DNA from: Primula veris
Taxonomy: Eukaryota > Streptophyta > Magnoliopsida > Ericales > Primulaceae
Direction: 5' to 3'
Length of the DNA stretch: 64,000 nucleotides
Assembly: GCA_963682055.1 (NCBI GenBank)
Contig: OY821742.1
Location: 3,743,816-3,807,815, forward strand
The notes beneath the pieces were generated by a model that saw nothing but the letters and a program-made list of their open reading frames with translations, did no database searches and was not told where the DNA came from. Numbering within the stretch: the stretch's first letter is position 1; every line of letters begins with the position of its first letter. A program made the translations under genes and the position numbers. Below are positions 12,283-28,323 of this stretch, piece by piece.

Positions 12283-13635
12283 ATGGCCGTTAAACCCGAT
12301 GATACGGGTAAAATATTGGTTGATCATTTACCGAAAGTCGAGTGGATGCCTTGTGCGCCTCTATTCCAATACAAGGGATATTGGATTTTGGGAGACTCTA
12401 TAGAACCTCTCCCATTGATAGAAACCCAATACAATCCTCTACCAACGGATGTAATAATAGCTTCTTTTCCGAAAAGTGGCACTACTTGGCTAAAAGCTAT
12501 AACTTTCGCGATATTGCATAATCATAACCCTAATGATCCACTTCAAACACAGAACCCTCACCAACTCGTCCCTTCCCTCGAATCACAAGTATTCACGAAT
12601 CATCCGGATAGGAAAATCGATGACATGCATTCTCCCAGGGTTTTTAGTACTCATTTACCATACTCGATTTTGCCTGAAAATGTAAAAGAAAGCTTCTCCG
12701 GAACTAAGATCATTTACATTTCTCGATACCCAGCAGATGTCATTGTCTCCGGATGGAACTTCCATAATAAGATGTATGGGACGCGGAAAACATTGAAAGA
12801 CTATTTCGATGAGTTCATCAATGGTATACACGTACTCCCCATCTATCATGAATATATGAGTTATCATAAGGAGATTTGACAATAGTTTTGGACATATATA
12901 TAGACTATTTTATATAGCATTTTTAGAATCCCCTAGACATTAATGTAATAAATTTTATTATATGTTTTTCTTGGTTTAAGCCAGCTATTTTATTATTTCA
13001 CACCACAATTGCTATAGTACTTTGATTCTAGTACTGATGCTTTGCGTTTTGCATAACTAAGCAATTGCCATACATTTCATGTACTACAACAATAAAATTT
13101 TGCACTCCCTTGATTAAAATTGTGTCCGTTCCACTCAATGTAATAAAAGTTGTTCATTGGTCCAGTAATTTTTTATGTGCTACTACTATTTAACTTTGAT
13201 TATGAAATTTCAACAGGAGTTGTTCACGTTGGTCCACTTTTCGATCACGTACTGGAGTACTGGGAAGCAAGGGAGAGAGGCAACATACTTTGCATTACGT
13301 ATGAAGGGTTAAAGGCATACCCGAACGACAATGTGAAGAAAATTGCGGAATTTTTAGGGTACTCGTTAAGTAATGATGAAATTGAAAAAGTTGTGTGGAA
13401 AACTAGCTTTGAGCGATTGAGTAAACTGGACATCAATACTGATGAAAAAAATGGATATTCTACAGAGGAAATAACACTAGTACCATATAAATTATTTTTT
13501 CGAAATGGGAATGTGGGAGATGGGGAAAATTGTTTATCCCCTGAGATGATGGAGAGGCTCAATGCTATTACACATGAAAAGTGGGCAGATTCGGGTTTAT
13601 TATCCAAACTACGTGTTGCGGAACTAAAGCCTTAA
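12283..13635 (+). CDS. Cytosolic sulfotransferase (flavonoid/hydroxysteroid SULT-like), two exons
   Basis: Predicted to transfer sulfate from PAPS to a hydroxyl of a small metabolite. Exon 1 is 12283-12823, the intron is 12824-13216 (GTATAC...ACAG) and exon 2 is 13217-13635. The joined frame gives 319 residues, near the usual plant SULT size. Motifs: the PAPS 5'-phosphosulfate loop ASFPKSGTTWLK (about residues 61-72), the catalytic His in STHLPY, and YISRYPADVIVSGWNF with the 3'-phosphate-binding Arg and Ser. Exon 2 carries GPLFDHVLEYWEARER, a Tyr-Glu-Gly-Leu core and KKIAEFLGYSLS. The C-terminal PAPS signature, usually RKGxxGDW, reads RNGNVGDGEN, so Lys and Trp are lost. The pseudogene paralogue has the same reading, so the change predates the duplication. 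It could be a specialised or weakened enzyme. I see no stop or frameshift. The acceptor substrate is unknown. Confidence 0.88.
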
Positions 13636-15203
13636 ATTTCGAGGCGTTTGTTACTCTACTTGACTTTATTTGGGATTTGTAAGTTGTTGATTTATTGTCA
13701 CTTTGTGAGCAAAGATTTGCACGTTCTGTAAGGAGTTTCTTGTTCTCTATCTTTAAAATAATGTAATTCTAATCTGTTGTTTTTGGGATAATGTCGTCTT
13801 CAAAATGTGTGTGGATATATTGTGTGCTCTATCTTTCACTGTTCTAAACACACAGAAATGTGATGAGTTTGCTTGCTCATTAGCAATATCGTAAAGGGTT
13901 CTCCATAAAGTGAAATGTCTCTTTTAAATTAGAAGAATATCGTTTCTTTGCATTGCTCATTTCCCGCTTCCGTTTTCCCTCCGGAAACTATGGACATTGA
14001 ATTCATTGTTAATATGTTGAGTCCATTCATCCATAGCCCATAGGGGGGTCAACTTTTGATATTAGGATTTGTATTCTCCGTTACTTCAAGGTTACTCTTG
14101 CACCTACGATACTATTTTACTTTTACTGAACTCGAATAGGGTAATGATTATCATTACTCGCAAATCAATGCGCCCTTCCATACTAACTACGATTTAGCCG
14201 CATGCGCGGATCATCTCATTCTTGGTCTTTTTTTGTGTGATAATGAAACACATTGCACATTTCACAGGAGGGTAAATTATATAAATAAACCTTATTACCT
14301 TAATGAAATCAACCATCTAGTTGACCAAAAGGTTTAAATCATACAACTTTATCACACCAAATCAATTGGCAAGTATGTAGCACTAGTGCACTAAATATCG
14401 TTTACTCACTATCGTATCCAATTTGTAATTCCATGTTCCACGTAAATGATCAGGGGTCCATCGTATTCATTTCCAATTCAGAGTACAAATTTTATACCCC
14501 TATTATCTATATCTTCTGTGCCCCCTTACTTATTTTATCCAAAAAAATATTCTAAAAATTCTAAATTTTTTTTATATAATTAATATAACACATTTATCAA
14601 TACATTTCGATAATTATTTTAAAAAAAAAATTCACACGTAATTTATTTTGGAATAAATATATAAATTAGTGTAAATTAAACATTAAATCTTAAAAAAATT
14701 GTCTAAAACAATATTATGTCCAAATGTTTTAAAATTTGAATACAATATAATATAAAATCTTATAAATTTGAGAAATAAGTTGTGAAAATTTAAAATTTGA
14801 ATGAAAATAAGAAAGAGAGCACGGAAGGGGGCAGAAGATTTGGACTCCCAATTCAGACGTTAAGATTCTTCCGTCACCGCCTAACATACTACCATTTGGA
14901 ACCAATTAATTACAAGTATTTTTTGCATATCATTCATACTAAAATTTCGGGATATGTTAAGCATAATCCATGTTATACACTCTTATGTTTATAAAAACTG
15001 TAAATTTGTAAACATTGCAACGTAATATAATAAGGAAAAATTGTCATATAGTAAATCTTTAACCATACATGTAATAAAATCCTTTATCACTTTATTTTGA
15101 GAACAAGAGTTTTAAGAATGGATATTTCATCAAACTTTTATCAGAAAAAGGGTTAGAAGAAAAACACGAAGCAAACAAAAGGAGAATCTTGAAGTCCTTA
15201 ATG
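13636..15203. other. Intergenic region downstream of sulfotransferase and reductase
   Basis: The first ~300 bases are the duplicated sulfotransferase 3' flank. The rest is AT-rich with no recognised gene, RNA or transposon terminus. A 65-residue ORF at 14797-14994 has no motif and was not kept. Confidence 0.6.
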
Positions 15204-19120
<3,917 letters not shown>

Positions 19121-21498
19121 TTATTGACTCTCTTTTTTTTTTTTTTTTACTCTAATTGGAGAAAGAAAGAAGAAATATGGAGGTAGAATATGTAACTGGC
19201 CTAGTATACGATGTTATACATATAAGATAGTTTTGGGGGGTTTTTTATCATACTATTATTTATGTGAATAGAGCTTATGAACCCTTGAAACAATTATTTA
19301 TAAATTTTTTTTATTAATTTATAAAATTACAAAATACTAGTAAACACTTTTACACAGGAATTAAAATAAAAATAACTGTCATTAAATTTTCTCTCTCTTT
19401 CCCTCAACCATAATTGTCTCTCCCTTCATCGAAAATTCTACCATAATGGATTACAGATTTTTTATTGGATTCACACTTATCGGATGGGCAGATCCGCCGA
19501 TAGGTGTTTATATGAGAGCGGGATAGTTTGTAATATATAACCAGCCTCTTGAATTAATAACCAAGTTATTATATTTTGCCTTGAGACTTGTAACGTACAC
19601 TGCAGTAAAACAAACCTCAGGTCCTCTAATTGTAGTTTTTCTAGAATTGCATTTTTGTTTTGTAATCAAATAAAGAGGACTTTTTATTGTACAAATTTAA
19701 AAATACAAATCGGCCCAGTAATCTTTTAATAACATAAAACCAGGGGTGAAGCAGTCTTTTCCTTAATTAGAAGCATTGCAAACGAGAAGAAAGTCACCAT
19801 CGAGATCCATGACCATAAAACCTTAAGATCGGCCGGGACGTCCAACCCTGCAGTTTTTTTTTTCTTCTGATTTGAGACGAGTGGAAATGATATAGCTATG
19901 AAGTCGAAGTTAACAGTTACGACAAGAATCAATGGTTTTTGAGACTAAAAGTAAGTCTCTGTGTCTAAATGAAAGATTGAGGGACTAAATATTAAAATAA
20001 TCATTTTGTCGATAAAATATATTTATTTGGAGACCAAAAATATAAAAGTTAGTCCCTAATGAGGAATATCAACGTAACGGGACAAAACTATTTTATCTCA
20101 AAAAACATTTATAGACATAATAATGTGGTCGCTTAAGGTTGTTACTAGATTCTCTTTAGCATTTTTTTTGTCACTAAATACATAGGAAACATGTATAAAA
20201 AATATATTTTAGTCTCTAAATATGTAGGTTAATTTAGAGAAAAAATATATATTTTTGTTTCTAATTCTATTATTTAGCGACTCATTTAAGTTTTGTCTAT
20301 AAATTTTAGTATCTAGTTTTCTTATTTCTTGTATGAGTATGAATGTATGACTACCTGCATAGCACAGTTACTTCAGATTTTTTTTTCCTAGAGTAACCGG
20401 TACGGTATGACAAATGAAGTAACGGGTACGAAAAATAGAGTACCGTTAACTTTTTCATTGTTTGACCATCTTGGTACGGGTTGGGTACGACACGGGTACG
20501 TGATCGGTACGTCTCCGGTACTTTTTCGGTACGGCTGAGAAATTAATTTTAATTTTTTTCATAAAAATTAATTAAAATATAATAATTTAATTTTTTTATA
20601 GTTAACGAGTGTGATAAATTTAATTAAATTTGTTTATACACTAGTTATAAAAAAGTTATATTAACGTTCACTAAAATATTCGTATAAAAGGTTAAATTGT
20701 ACTAAAGTTTGTTAATTATGTTATTTTAACATTGTGATTTTTAAATTAAATTGTATATATAAAAATAAATAATTTTTTTTATTAACGTTCCCTTCCCTTA
20801 TCATACCGAATTTTTTTAACTTTTACCGTAACACTGTAACTGTATCTCACCCTATTCCTATTTATATATATACAATAGTCCCTAGCATTTTTTTCGTCAA
20901 TTGTAATCTGGGGGTGGTTTTCCTAGCTAATTCTGAAAGTATAGTGCAGTTGTCCAATGCACGTGAAATAAGATGCATGGTTGTTGTTTTACATAAATAA
21001 TTGAGATTTGAGAAAGATAAGAATCAGGTGTGGAACCATGTGGTGGGAGCTACAACACCCCCCTTATATATATATATTATATTATATGTGCTGAGTCGGA
21101 ATATTTAATTCAGTAGATACACAATTAAGAATTAAGACAAAAGTTAACAATATTTTCGTTAGCTAGAAATTAAGTCTAAGGTTCGACTTGCGAGTCTTTA
21201 AGTTGAGCAATCAAACATTTTTGCATTATAGGGGCAAACTATTATTTTTTTTCTGTAAGTACATCATTGAAAGAACCAAAAATATGTGTAAAAATCTTAA
21301 TTAAGTATTTTGGTTTAAGCAAAGAATCGTTAGTAAATAACAAGATAACAGGAAAAGTTAATAATTGATCCAATATTGTCAAATATATTTATGGAAGAAA
21401 CAAATTTATATAGTATTTATCATCATTTAACTAGTAACTTTGATTGTAATTAAGAAGAGAAAAGGCAAGTTTAAAAACTTAGCAAAAGATAAAATATA
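19121..21498. other. Intergenic region upstream of the reductase
   Basis: No gene is recognised. The stretch 19915-20335 looks like a decayed CACTA-type MITE: left ACGACAAGAATCAATGG and right TTATTTCTTGTATG are degenerate versions of the CACTACAAGAAAT terminus. The stretch 20385-20560 is rich in GGTACGG phrases, as in the hAT element at 48847, but without matching ends. Confidence 0.4.
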
Positions 21499-21845
21499 TA
21501 GTTAAACCTCGATAAAGGAATATATTATTCATTTATCGATAAATGAATTTTTATTCATTTAGATAGTATTTTTACATTTTTATTTTTTCGTATGATTATT
21601 TATTTTACATCTAATGTATAAATACGTATATAGACTATTTACATGCATCATGTACTTATAAGATTCTATGTATGAAATATTTAGAGTCTAAATACATGCA
21701 ACATGTACTAATAATAATATTCTATGTATGGAATACTTAGAAACTAAGACAATGTACCTAACCTACCTACAAAGTAATATATATATTTTTCTAGAGTCTT
21801 GGTTTGATAAATAATTCATTCTAATCTTTCTTAATATTCAGTCTG

Positions 21846-21959
21846 ATGGCTTCCGATCACCAGTCAAAACCAACAACAAAATCAACTTTGACCGACCAGA
21901 TAAGGAGGGCCATATGTGAGCATAAGAAGGAACAACCAAGTCTTACGCTTTTTTTGTGA
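21846..21959 (+). pseudogene. Truncated pogo/Tigger transposase N-terminus (CENP-B-type HTH)
   Basis: A 37-codon ORF begins MASDHQSKPTTKSTLTDQ and runs into IRRAICEHKKEQPSLT, then frame-ends in LFL and TGA. The stretch LT-x-QIRRAICEHKKxxPSL matches the start of the CENP-B/pogo helix-turn-helix that binds the element's own termini. Everything after helix 1, including the DDE domain, is missing. It lies in the middle of the pogo-like element at 21499-22241, as a remnant of its source element's gene should. It is too short to bind DNA on its own. Confidence 0.65.
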
Positions 21960-22015
21960 AGAAATGACTTCTTGTATGAACATTGTTGATTGGAAGAAAT
22001 ATTTTTGTTTTTAGG

Positions 22016-22017
<2 letters not shown>

Positions 22018-22057
<40 letters not shown>
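22018..22057. repeat. (TA)n microsatellite
   Basis: Uninterrupted TA repeat of about 20 units inside the pogo-like element. Confidence 0.9.
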
Positions 22058-22358
22058 TATGAATTTTAATGATTATTCATTTATATTTACATGGGGTCTT
22101 TAAGGATTCAAAAAAAATTATTCGTTAATGCATTTAGCGAGGTTATTCATTTAGCCCATTTGCCCAAGTCGGGACCGGAGAAAATTATTCATTTGGCGAG
22201 GTTATTCGTTTATCGGACATTCATTTATCGAGGTTTAACTGTATGTCACATGACTTATTAAATATTATTTTTATGATATAAAATACAGTATATATTTATT
22301 TGGGTTAAATTTCATGATTTGAAGAAAAACAGAAAGAAAAACTAAACTTAGTTGAGTA

Positions 22359-22600
22359 CTCCTTCCGTTCCTAATTAATTGTTCATTACGAAACTACGTG
22401 TAATTTAGACCGGTCAATAACTTGTATCAAAATTGTCGGAATAAATTTTTTCAAAAGTTAATCATATTGTTCAAACATTAAATTATATTATTTAGTTTTA
22501 AAAAATTTTATTTTTACAATTTTAATATATATTATAAGTCGGTTAAAATTAGATGCAATTGATATTCCAAACCGCTAATAAATTAGAGTGTAGATCCGGC
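22359..22600. mobile_element. Stowaway-type MITE, copy 1
   Basis: The left end CTCCTTCCGTTCC follows TA (22357-22358), the standard Stowaway terminus. The body (CATTACGAAACTACGTG, AATAACTTGTATCAAAATTG) is shared with the copies at 47570-47790 and 60260-60483. The right terminus is degenerate, so that boundary is approximate. Confidence 0.7.
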
Positions 22601-24086
22601 TAAACTACGTACATTTAATGGACATGAGTTTTCACTACCCACGTTCTATGACCTGCCATTTTTGTATTTGGAAATAAAGTAATGTTATAGTGGTACTCAT
22701 TTATTCATAGTAGTTAACTTTTTAACATGGAATAAAATTAGTCTTCTCAAAGGATAGACGGAAATTAGGCGGAGTCTATATGGTATGCGGAGTTTAAAAG
22801 GCTAACTGATTATGTGGGATTATGTGGGATTAAGCAAGATTAAAATAATTAGACAATGATTAGGTAAGATTAAACAAGATTAGGCATTAAACGACCAACT
22901 TCCGTCTAAATTCCGTCTTGCATCTTTTAGAAAAACACCGGATAAAATATGAGGTCATGTGAATAGACTGTCTCTGTCTACCATAATGAGCATAAACGAA
23001 GAAGTTGACGTTAAAGTTCTTAAGAGGTGAGAAAAAGTGAACTGGTGAAGTCTGTATTTTTCTTTCTAAAGCTTACTGTGCTTGTGCAGTAAGTTAATTC
23101 TGTTTTTGCTTGGTTTGGTGATAATATATGCTTAGTATACAAAAAAAAAGAGGTGAAGTTTGTACAATGTGCAGTAAGTAAGTAATGTATAAACCAAGTT
23201 TTCTACTTTTCTTCGTAAAAAAGAGGTCTCTGTGTGAGATGTTAGGAGCATGGTTTCATAATTTAAATATACACATCAGGAGCGGAATCAAGATGGTTTT
23301 TTTGGGGTCATGGTGTAAAAAAATATGTCGAATAAAGTATAAAATAAATAAGATCTAATACAAAAATAAAGAATTTTTTTCTATATTTAGCATAACATAA
23401 AATAAATATGAAATTAAGACAAATGGTATTGGACAATAAAATATATTTTTTTAGTAATCTTTGTTTGAGAAAATAGAATGGTCATTTACGAAATTTGGTA
23501 ATTTCAAGGTAAAAAATGGAAATTTTTAGAAAAAAACAACTAACATGATTTGAACTCCTAACCTTCCGCTACCTTAAAGTCAATTTTACCACTACATCAA
23601 CAACTATCTTATTTAATTAGGTGTGACCATCAATATATATATCTTACAAAATTTTAAATTACACATAAAAAAAAAAAAATCGGCGTCGGGGGTGGCCACG
23701 GCCACCCCTTGGGTCCGCCCCTGATACACATCTAATATCGTTAAACCAACTCTTTAAATTATTATGTCCGGCATTTTCACTTTTTTTTTTTGTTTTAAAT
23801 ATGGGTGCTAGTAGTATATGCACACTCGAAAACAAGCAGTATAAAACTATTTATCTGTGCAAATTTTGAATTTAATCATTTTCGGTTTTCAAAATAAATG
23901 TTCAGATTTTTTTTTTTACGTGCGGTACGTATGATTTTTTCTCGATGAAAGAGCTCCGAAAATATAGTACAACTCAGGTTTGAAAAGGCCTCGGGTTGGT
24001 CCTCATTTTCATTTATAATACCTATTAAATATAGAATTTATTGGAGGTTATATATTTATGGGTACTTGGTCCATATATACTATAAG
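22601..24086. other. Intergenic sequence left of the large LTR element
   Basis: Contains the hAT element at 23277-23723 and otherwise AT-rich sequence without a recognised gene. Confidence 0.6.
23277..23723. mobile_element. Non-autonomous hAT element with 8-bp target duplication
   Basis: Ends CAGGAGCGGAATCAAG and, inverted, CAGGGGCGGACCCAAG. It is flanked by the exact 8-bp duplication ATACACAT (23269-23276 and 23724-23731), diagnostic of the hAT superfamily. The body is 447 bp with no transposase. Confidence 0.88.
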
Positions 24087-24616
24087 TGATAGAACATAAA
24101 AATTTGACCAGAATATTCCATTCGAGTTTTAATAAGCCCATATATCTTAAGAGGGTATCCAATGCTTAAATGGGTTATCATACCTTTATTAAAAGCCCAA
24201 GCCCACTTAGCTGGGGACCCATGTCTGAGACGTCTCCTGGGATAACGACATTTGTCAACATCCTAAAAGAGATAGTTGCCTATAAATAGCCAACAATCCC
24301 CCCCTAGACCAGCACGAGAAAATCTATCCAAAAAATATAGAGAGAATTAGAGAAAAGAGAGAAATTAGTCAAAGCTTATCACATCAAGAAACAAACCGAG
24401 CAGAGAAAGAGCCGAGTATCGAAGAAGAAGAAGAAAGACTAAGATGAGAGATCAGATTGTTAAGTCGAGCATGATTGTAAGAAGGAAATTGTAATCCGAA
24501 CAAGAATAATTGCCGAAAAGCAATAAAGATCAAGAAGCATTTATTATTTATTATTTGTCCAATATTATATCGTTGAAAAACCTAACGCAAACGCCAAAAA
24601 AGTTATGGTTTTATCA
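24087..24616 (+). repeat. 5' LTR of element 1
   Basis: Starts TGATAGAACA and ends GTTTTATCA. TATAAATAG at 24281-24289 is a good promoter box, and AATAAAGATC near 24521 is a possible polyadenylation signal. The host flank is ATAAG. Confidence 0.93.
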
Positions 24617-24618
24617 AA

Positions 24619-24638
24619 TGGCGCCGTCTCCGGGAATC
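24619..24638 (+). other. Primer binding site of element 1
   Basis: TGGCGCCGTCTCCGGGAATC begins two bases after the 5' LTR. It starts TGG and follows the TGGCGCCGTTGCCGGGG pattern typical of Tat/Athila elements, which is attributed to a tRNA-Asp primer, with a few mismatches. Confidence 0.75.
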
Positions 24639-24695
24639 ATCTAGTTCCCAACTAGCTTAGACTTCGAATACCAATACTCTACCAGACGAGCGACA

Positions 24696-26522
24696 ATGGT
24701 GACCAATATAGAAGAAACCCATCCCGAGATAGTAGAAACCAATAACCAACACGTGCAGATTAGCCAACAAGACCTCGACGATCTACTCGCCATCCGCGAT
24801 AGATACGACGCTATCCAGTCCGGAAACCAACCAACAACCTCCAATGTCCACCAAGAACAACCGATCGAACAACCCCAACAGCTTGAAGGGATCGTCGAAG
24901 AATACCAAATGTCATCGGAAGACGAACAAGCCTTGCCCGTACTAAGGTGCGCAAGAAGACGCATACCCGGATCCCAGGCAGGACAGAGCTCAAGAGTCCC
25001 TTTGCCAACAGCCTCGGTCAACTCTGGTGCCCGTTTACAAACAAACGAAGCTGACCGGCTTGGTATGCCTGAAGGTCATGAACTCGAACAGTTCTCCCGA
25101 TTACCGACTCACCCACCAAGGATGATTACACCACCCACGGTGGAAGTACAACACATCGTTCCGATAGCTGATGAAAGGAACAACGCCCAACTGCAAGCTC
25201 AGCTGGCAGCGTGTATGACGGCCATGGCAGCAGCCGGCATCATACTGCCGGGTACTCAACCTGCCAACGCAGACAAAGATCCACGTCGTGAAGCGGAATA
25301 TTCCGCCTATAGGACCGCCTTGGAAGCGGCGGGACGGCGACTAGATCCAGAAGTGCCCCATCAAGGGGGCAACATCCCGATAACAATCCCTCCAACCTTC
25401 GTCCACCCAAACGCTTATACGGAACATGTCCTCGATAGAAACCCGAAGGACGGCAGGTATCCCGAGCACATGATAGGGGGAGGATACGGCCCACCACCAC
25501 AACAGGGGGGATACACCCCCCCTACCAAGCCACGGATGAAGCGTTCCAACAGGCTTGGAACGTATGCCAAGAAACCCCAAGTACCGAACAGATCACGCGG
25601 TACCGCAATCCTGTGGGGTTCGTCATCCCCGGGTTCAGGCTCTATGATGGAAGGAGTTGTCCCATTGACCATCTGAGGCACTACAAGATGAAGATGGAGC
25701 TGTGGAGTGATGACCATGCGATGATGTGTAAGTTTTTCAAAAACAGTTTGGGCCAAGAGGCTTCGTCGTGGTACCATAACTTACCACGGGGCTCTATAAG
25801 AGACTGGGCGGAGCTACTAAGAGCGTACTCCACCCGATACGCTGCTCATCGGAAGAAGAAGGTTAGCATTGAAACCCTTCTGAAAATGACGATGATGCCA
25901 AATGAAAGGCTCAACGACTACTGCATACGTTTCATCGACGTAGCAAACCAGATTCCACAGTACGCCAATAATATAGCCATCCAGAACTTTATCAACTCCA
26001 TCCCTAATAGCTATTGGGCGAGAAGGAAGTTCATAGGCAAAAATTTTCCGACCACTGATTCCCTGCTAGCCTATTGTACCCACCTCACCAATAAAAACGA
26101 CGAACTGCGTATCCTCAACCGAACTCTACCAAGAAGAGAATCGGTCCGAGAGGCACAGGTGGGTCGCAAAAGAGTTAGAAATAACCAGGGAGAAACATTC
26201 AAATCGACCAGAAAGGACAAAGGTCCCGAGGTCCATAGCAGGGTAGAGCGACCACGAGAACCTGAGCCCAAACCGCTCCAGATCGCATACCCAACACCGA
26301 TCAATGAACATAAACCCCTCCAGCTCACCTACCCTGTACCAACCAAGCAGTCACAACAAGGCCGATTCTAGGGAAGGGAAAAGCAAAAGAGCTTCGAACT
26401 GGTCGAATTGAGATACTCTTTCAACCTGTCGGCTGAAGATATCCTTAAGAATATCCACAGAGAAAGCTGGTATTCACGGCCAGAGCCGCTCGCTACCCCC
26501 CCTGAGCAGAGAGACCCCAAGT
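24696..26522 (+). pseudogene. gag of element 1, frameshifted and C-terminally truncated
   Basis: The ATG at 24696 opens a first reading frame (MVTNIEETHPEIV..) of low-complexity N-terminal gag. At the seven-C run 25516-25522 the frame breaks. The capsid part continues in another frame (FRLYDG, HYKMKMELWSDDHAMMCKFF, SLGQEASSWYHNLP, DWAELLRAYSTRY, FIDVANQIPQ), i.e. a standard Retrotrans_gag domain, to a TAG at 26369-26371. A later stretch (YSFNLSAEDILKNIHRESW, then PPEQRDPK, to about 26520) is the gag C-terminus just before the CCHC region, which is deleted. One lost C explains the main frameshift. Capsid protein could not be made as one chain without frameshifting. Confidence 0.82.
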
Positions 26523-28323
26523 CTTGGCCGATTTTGTCGTGGAATTCACCGAAGGGTATGACGAGCCTACGGCTATGTCCCCACAATCACACTGGTAGAT
26601 TCATGTCGATGGATCAGCCACCAAGGACGGATCAGGAGCAGGGATCGTCCTCAAGTCTAGAGAGGGAGCGATCATAGAGAAAAGCATTAAACTGGGTTTC
26701 CGAGCTACCAACAATGAGGCAGAGTACGAAGCCATGATAAACGGTATGCTCATTGCCCGGTCCTTCGGATGCTCCCACTTAACTGCAAGTTCCGACTCAA
26801 CGCTGATCGTGAATCAAGCCATCGGCAAGTACCAAGCCAAAGATAACAGAATGATCCTCTACCAAGAGAAGGTTCAGAGCTTGATGGCCACCTTCGAACA
26901 GTGCGAGTTAATAAGAATCAATCGCACCGAAAACGCACATGCCGATGCCCTGGCCACCCTAGCCTCGACATTAACATTAATTGACACTCGGTCGATCACA
27001 GTGAAACTACTACCGACCCCTAGCATAATTAAAAGAATAAACCGAATAACGACAGTACAATACGAACCAGGTTGGATGGACGACATGATTCACTATCTGC
27101 GAAACGGAACCCTTCCGGCAGATAAGATAAAAGCACTAAAAATTACGAGAAAGGCTCCTCGTTTCTGGCTGTCCGACGACGACAAACTGTACAAATCCAG
27201 TTACTGAGGACCCCATCTTCTGTGTGTCCGGCCCGAAATGCAGCTACCAGTCTTGGAGGAAATCCACGAAGGATCCTGCGGAGCACACATCAAAGGGCGG
27301 TCCCTTGCCAACAAGGCAATCACCCAAGGATATTGGTGGCCCTATATCAAGCGAGACGCCGATGTATACGTCCAACGTTACGACAAGTGCCAAAGATTTG
27401 CCAAGATACCTCGGCTCCCATCATCTATGATGACCCCGGTATCGGCACCATGGCCGTTCGCACAATGGGCACTTGATTTAGTAGGGAAGCTTCCCAAAGC
27501 ACCCAGCAGCTTCGAATATCTGATTGTGGCAACAGACTACTTCACCAAATGGGTTGAGGCTAAACCTCTCCGCGAAATTAAAGCCAGTAATGTCAAACAG
27601 TTCATCTGGGAGCATATCATCACCAGGTTCGGTATACCTTATGCCATCATCGCAGACAACGGCACCCAGTTCAAAGAAGCCAAGCTGCAGCTTTGGTACG
27701 AAGAACTCGGTATCCGAAAGTTCTATTCGACGCCAACATACCCACAGGGAAACGGCCAAGCAGAGGTATCAAACCGAACCATACTAGACGGCATCAAGAC
27801 AACCCTCGAACAAGCAAAGGGGAGATGGCCCGAGCGGCTACTCAACGTCTTATGGTCGTGCCGAACTACACCAAAGACGGGCACCAAAGAAACCCCGTTC
27901 AGCTTAGCATACGGCGTCGAGGCCGTCATACCAACAGAAATCGGGCTACCCACACTACGAACAACTTTAGTCGAGCAAGGAAACAACGAACAAAGAATGA
28001 GAGAGGAACTCGACATGCTAGACGAGAAACGAGAGATAGCAGCTCTTACACTAGCGAAGTATCAACAAGGCGTTAAGCAAACGTATGACAAGAGGGTGAA
28101 AGGGACCAAGGAGTTTATGGTCGGAGAATTGGTGCTGCGACGAGTAACGGTCTATACCCGCAATGAAATACATGGCAAATTAAGCCCCACCTGGGAAGGA
28201 CCATACGAGATCGTCAAGAGAACAAGCCCGGTTACCTACAAACTCAAAAGCGTTCTGTTCGAAAACAGCAGAGGGGAGAAAAATTCTTGGAATGTGGCTA
28301 ACCTAAAGAAGTACTACATATAG
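26523..28323 (+). pseudogene. RNase H (archaeal type) + integrase of element 1, two in-frame stops
   Basis: A single frame runs from VLADFVVEF (26521 on) through the aRNH domain (HVDGSATKDGSGAGIVL, NNEAEYEAM, HADALATLA) to integrase. Integrase motifs: the H2C2-like finger region (EIHEGSCGAH, GYWWPYI, YDKCQRF), the first catalytic Asp in ALDLVGKLP, the second in IIADNGTQF, and the Glu in GNGQAEVSNRTI. It ends with the GPYEI..TYKLK chromatin-side region and NLKKYYI plus TAG. The frame is cut by TAG at 26596-26598 and TGA at 27205-27207; otherwise about 480 residues of aRNH-linker-IN are well preserved. The three integrase catalytic residues remain, so the decay is slight and recent. Confidence 0.88.

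Larger units (their letters stand above)
21499..22241. mobile_element. pogo/Emigrant-like Tc1-mariner element
   Basis: Left end TAGTTAAACCTCGATAAA (first C changed to T) and right end TTTATCGAGGTTTAACTG are inverted copies, flanked by the TA dinucleotide on both sides (21497-21498 and 22242-22243). The terminus follows the plant pogo (Lemi/Emigrant) pattern CAGTaAAACCTCtATAAAT. The 743-bp body holds a (TA)n tract (22018-22057) and a fragment of the transposase N-terminus (21846-21959), so it is an internally deleted derivative. Confidence 0.78.

Noticed and set aside
20385..20560. GGTACGG-rich stretch like the hAT element at 48847
   Set aside because: No inverted ends or 8-bp duplication could be matched, so it is mentioned only in the intergenic description.
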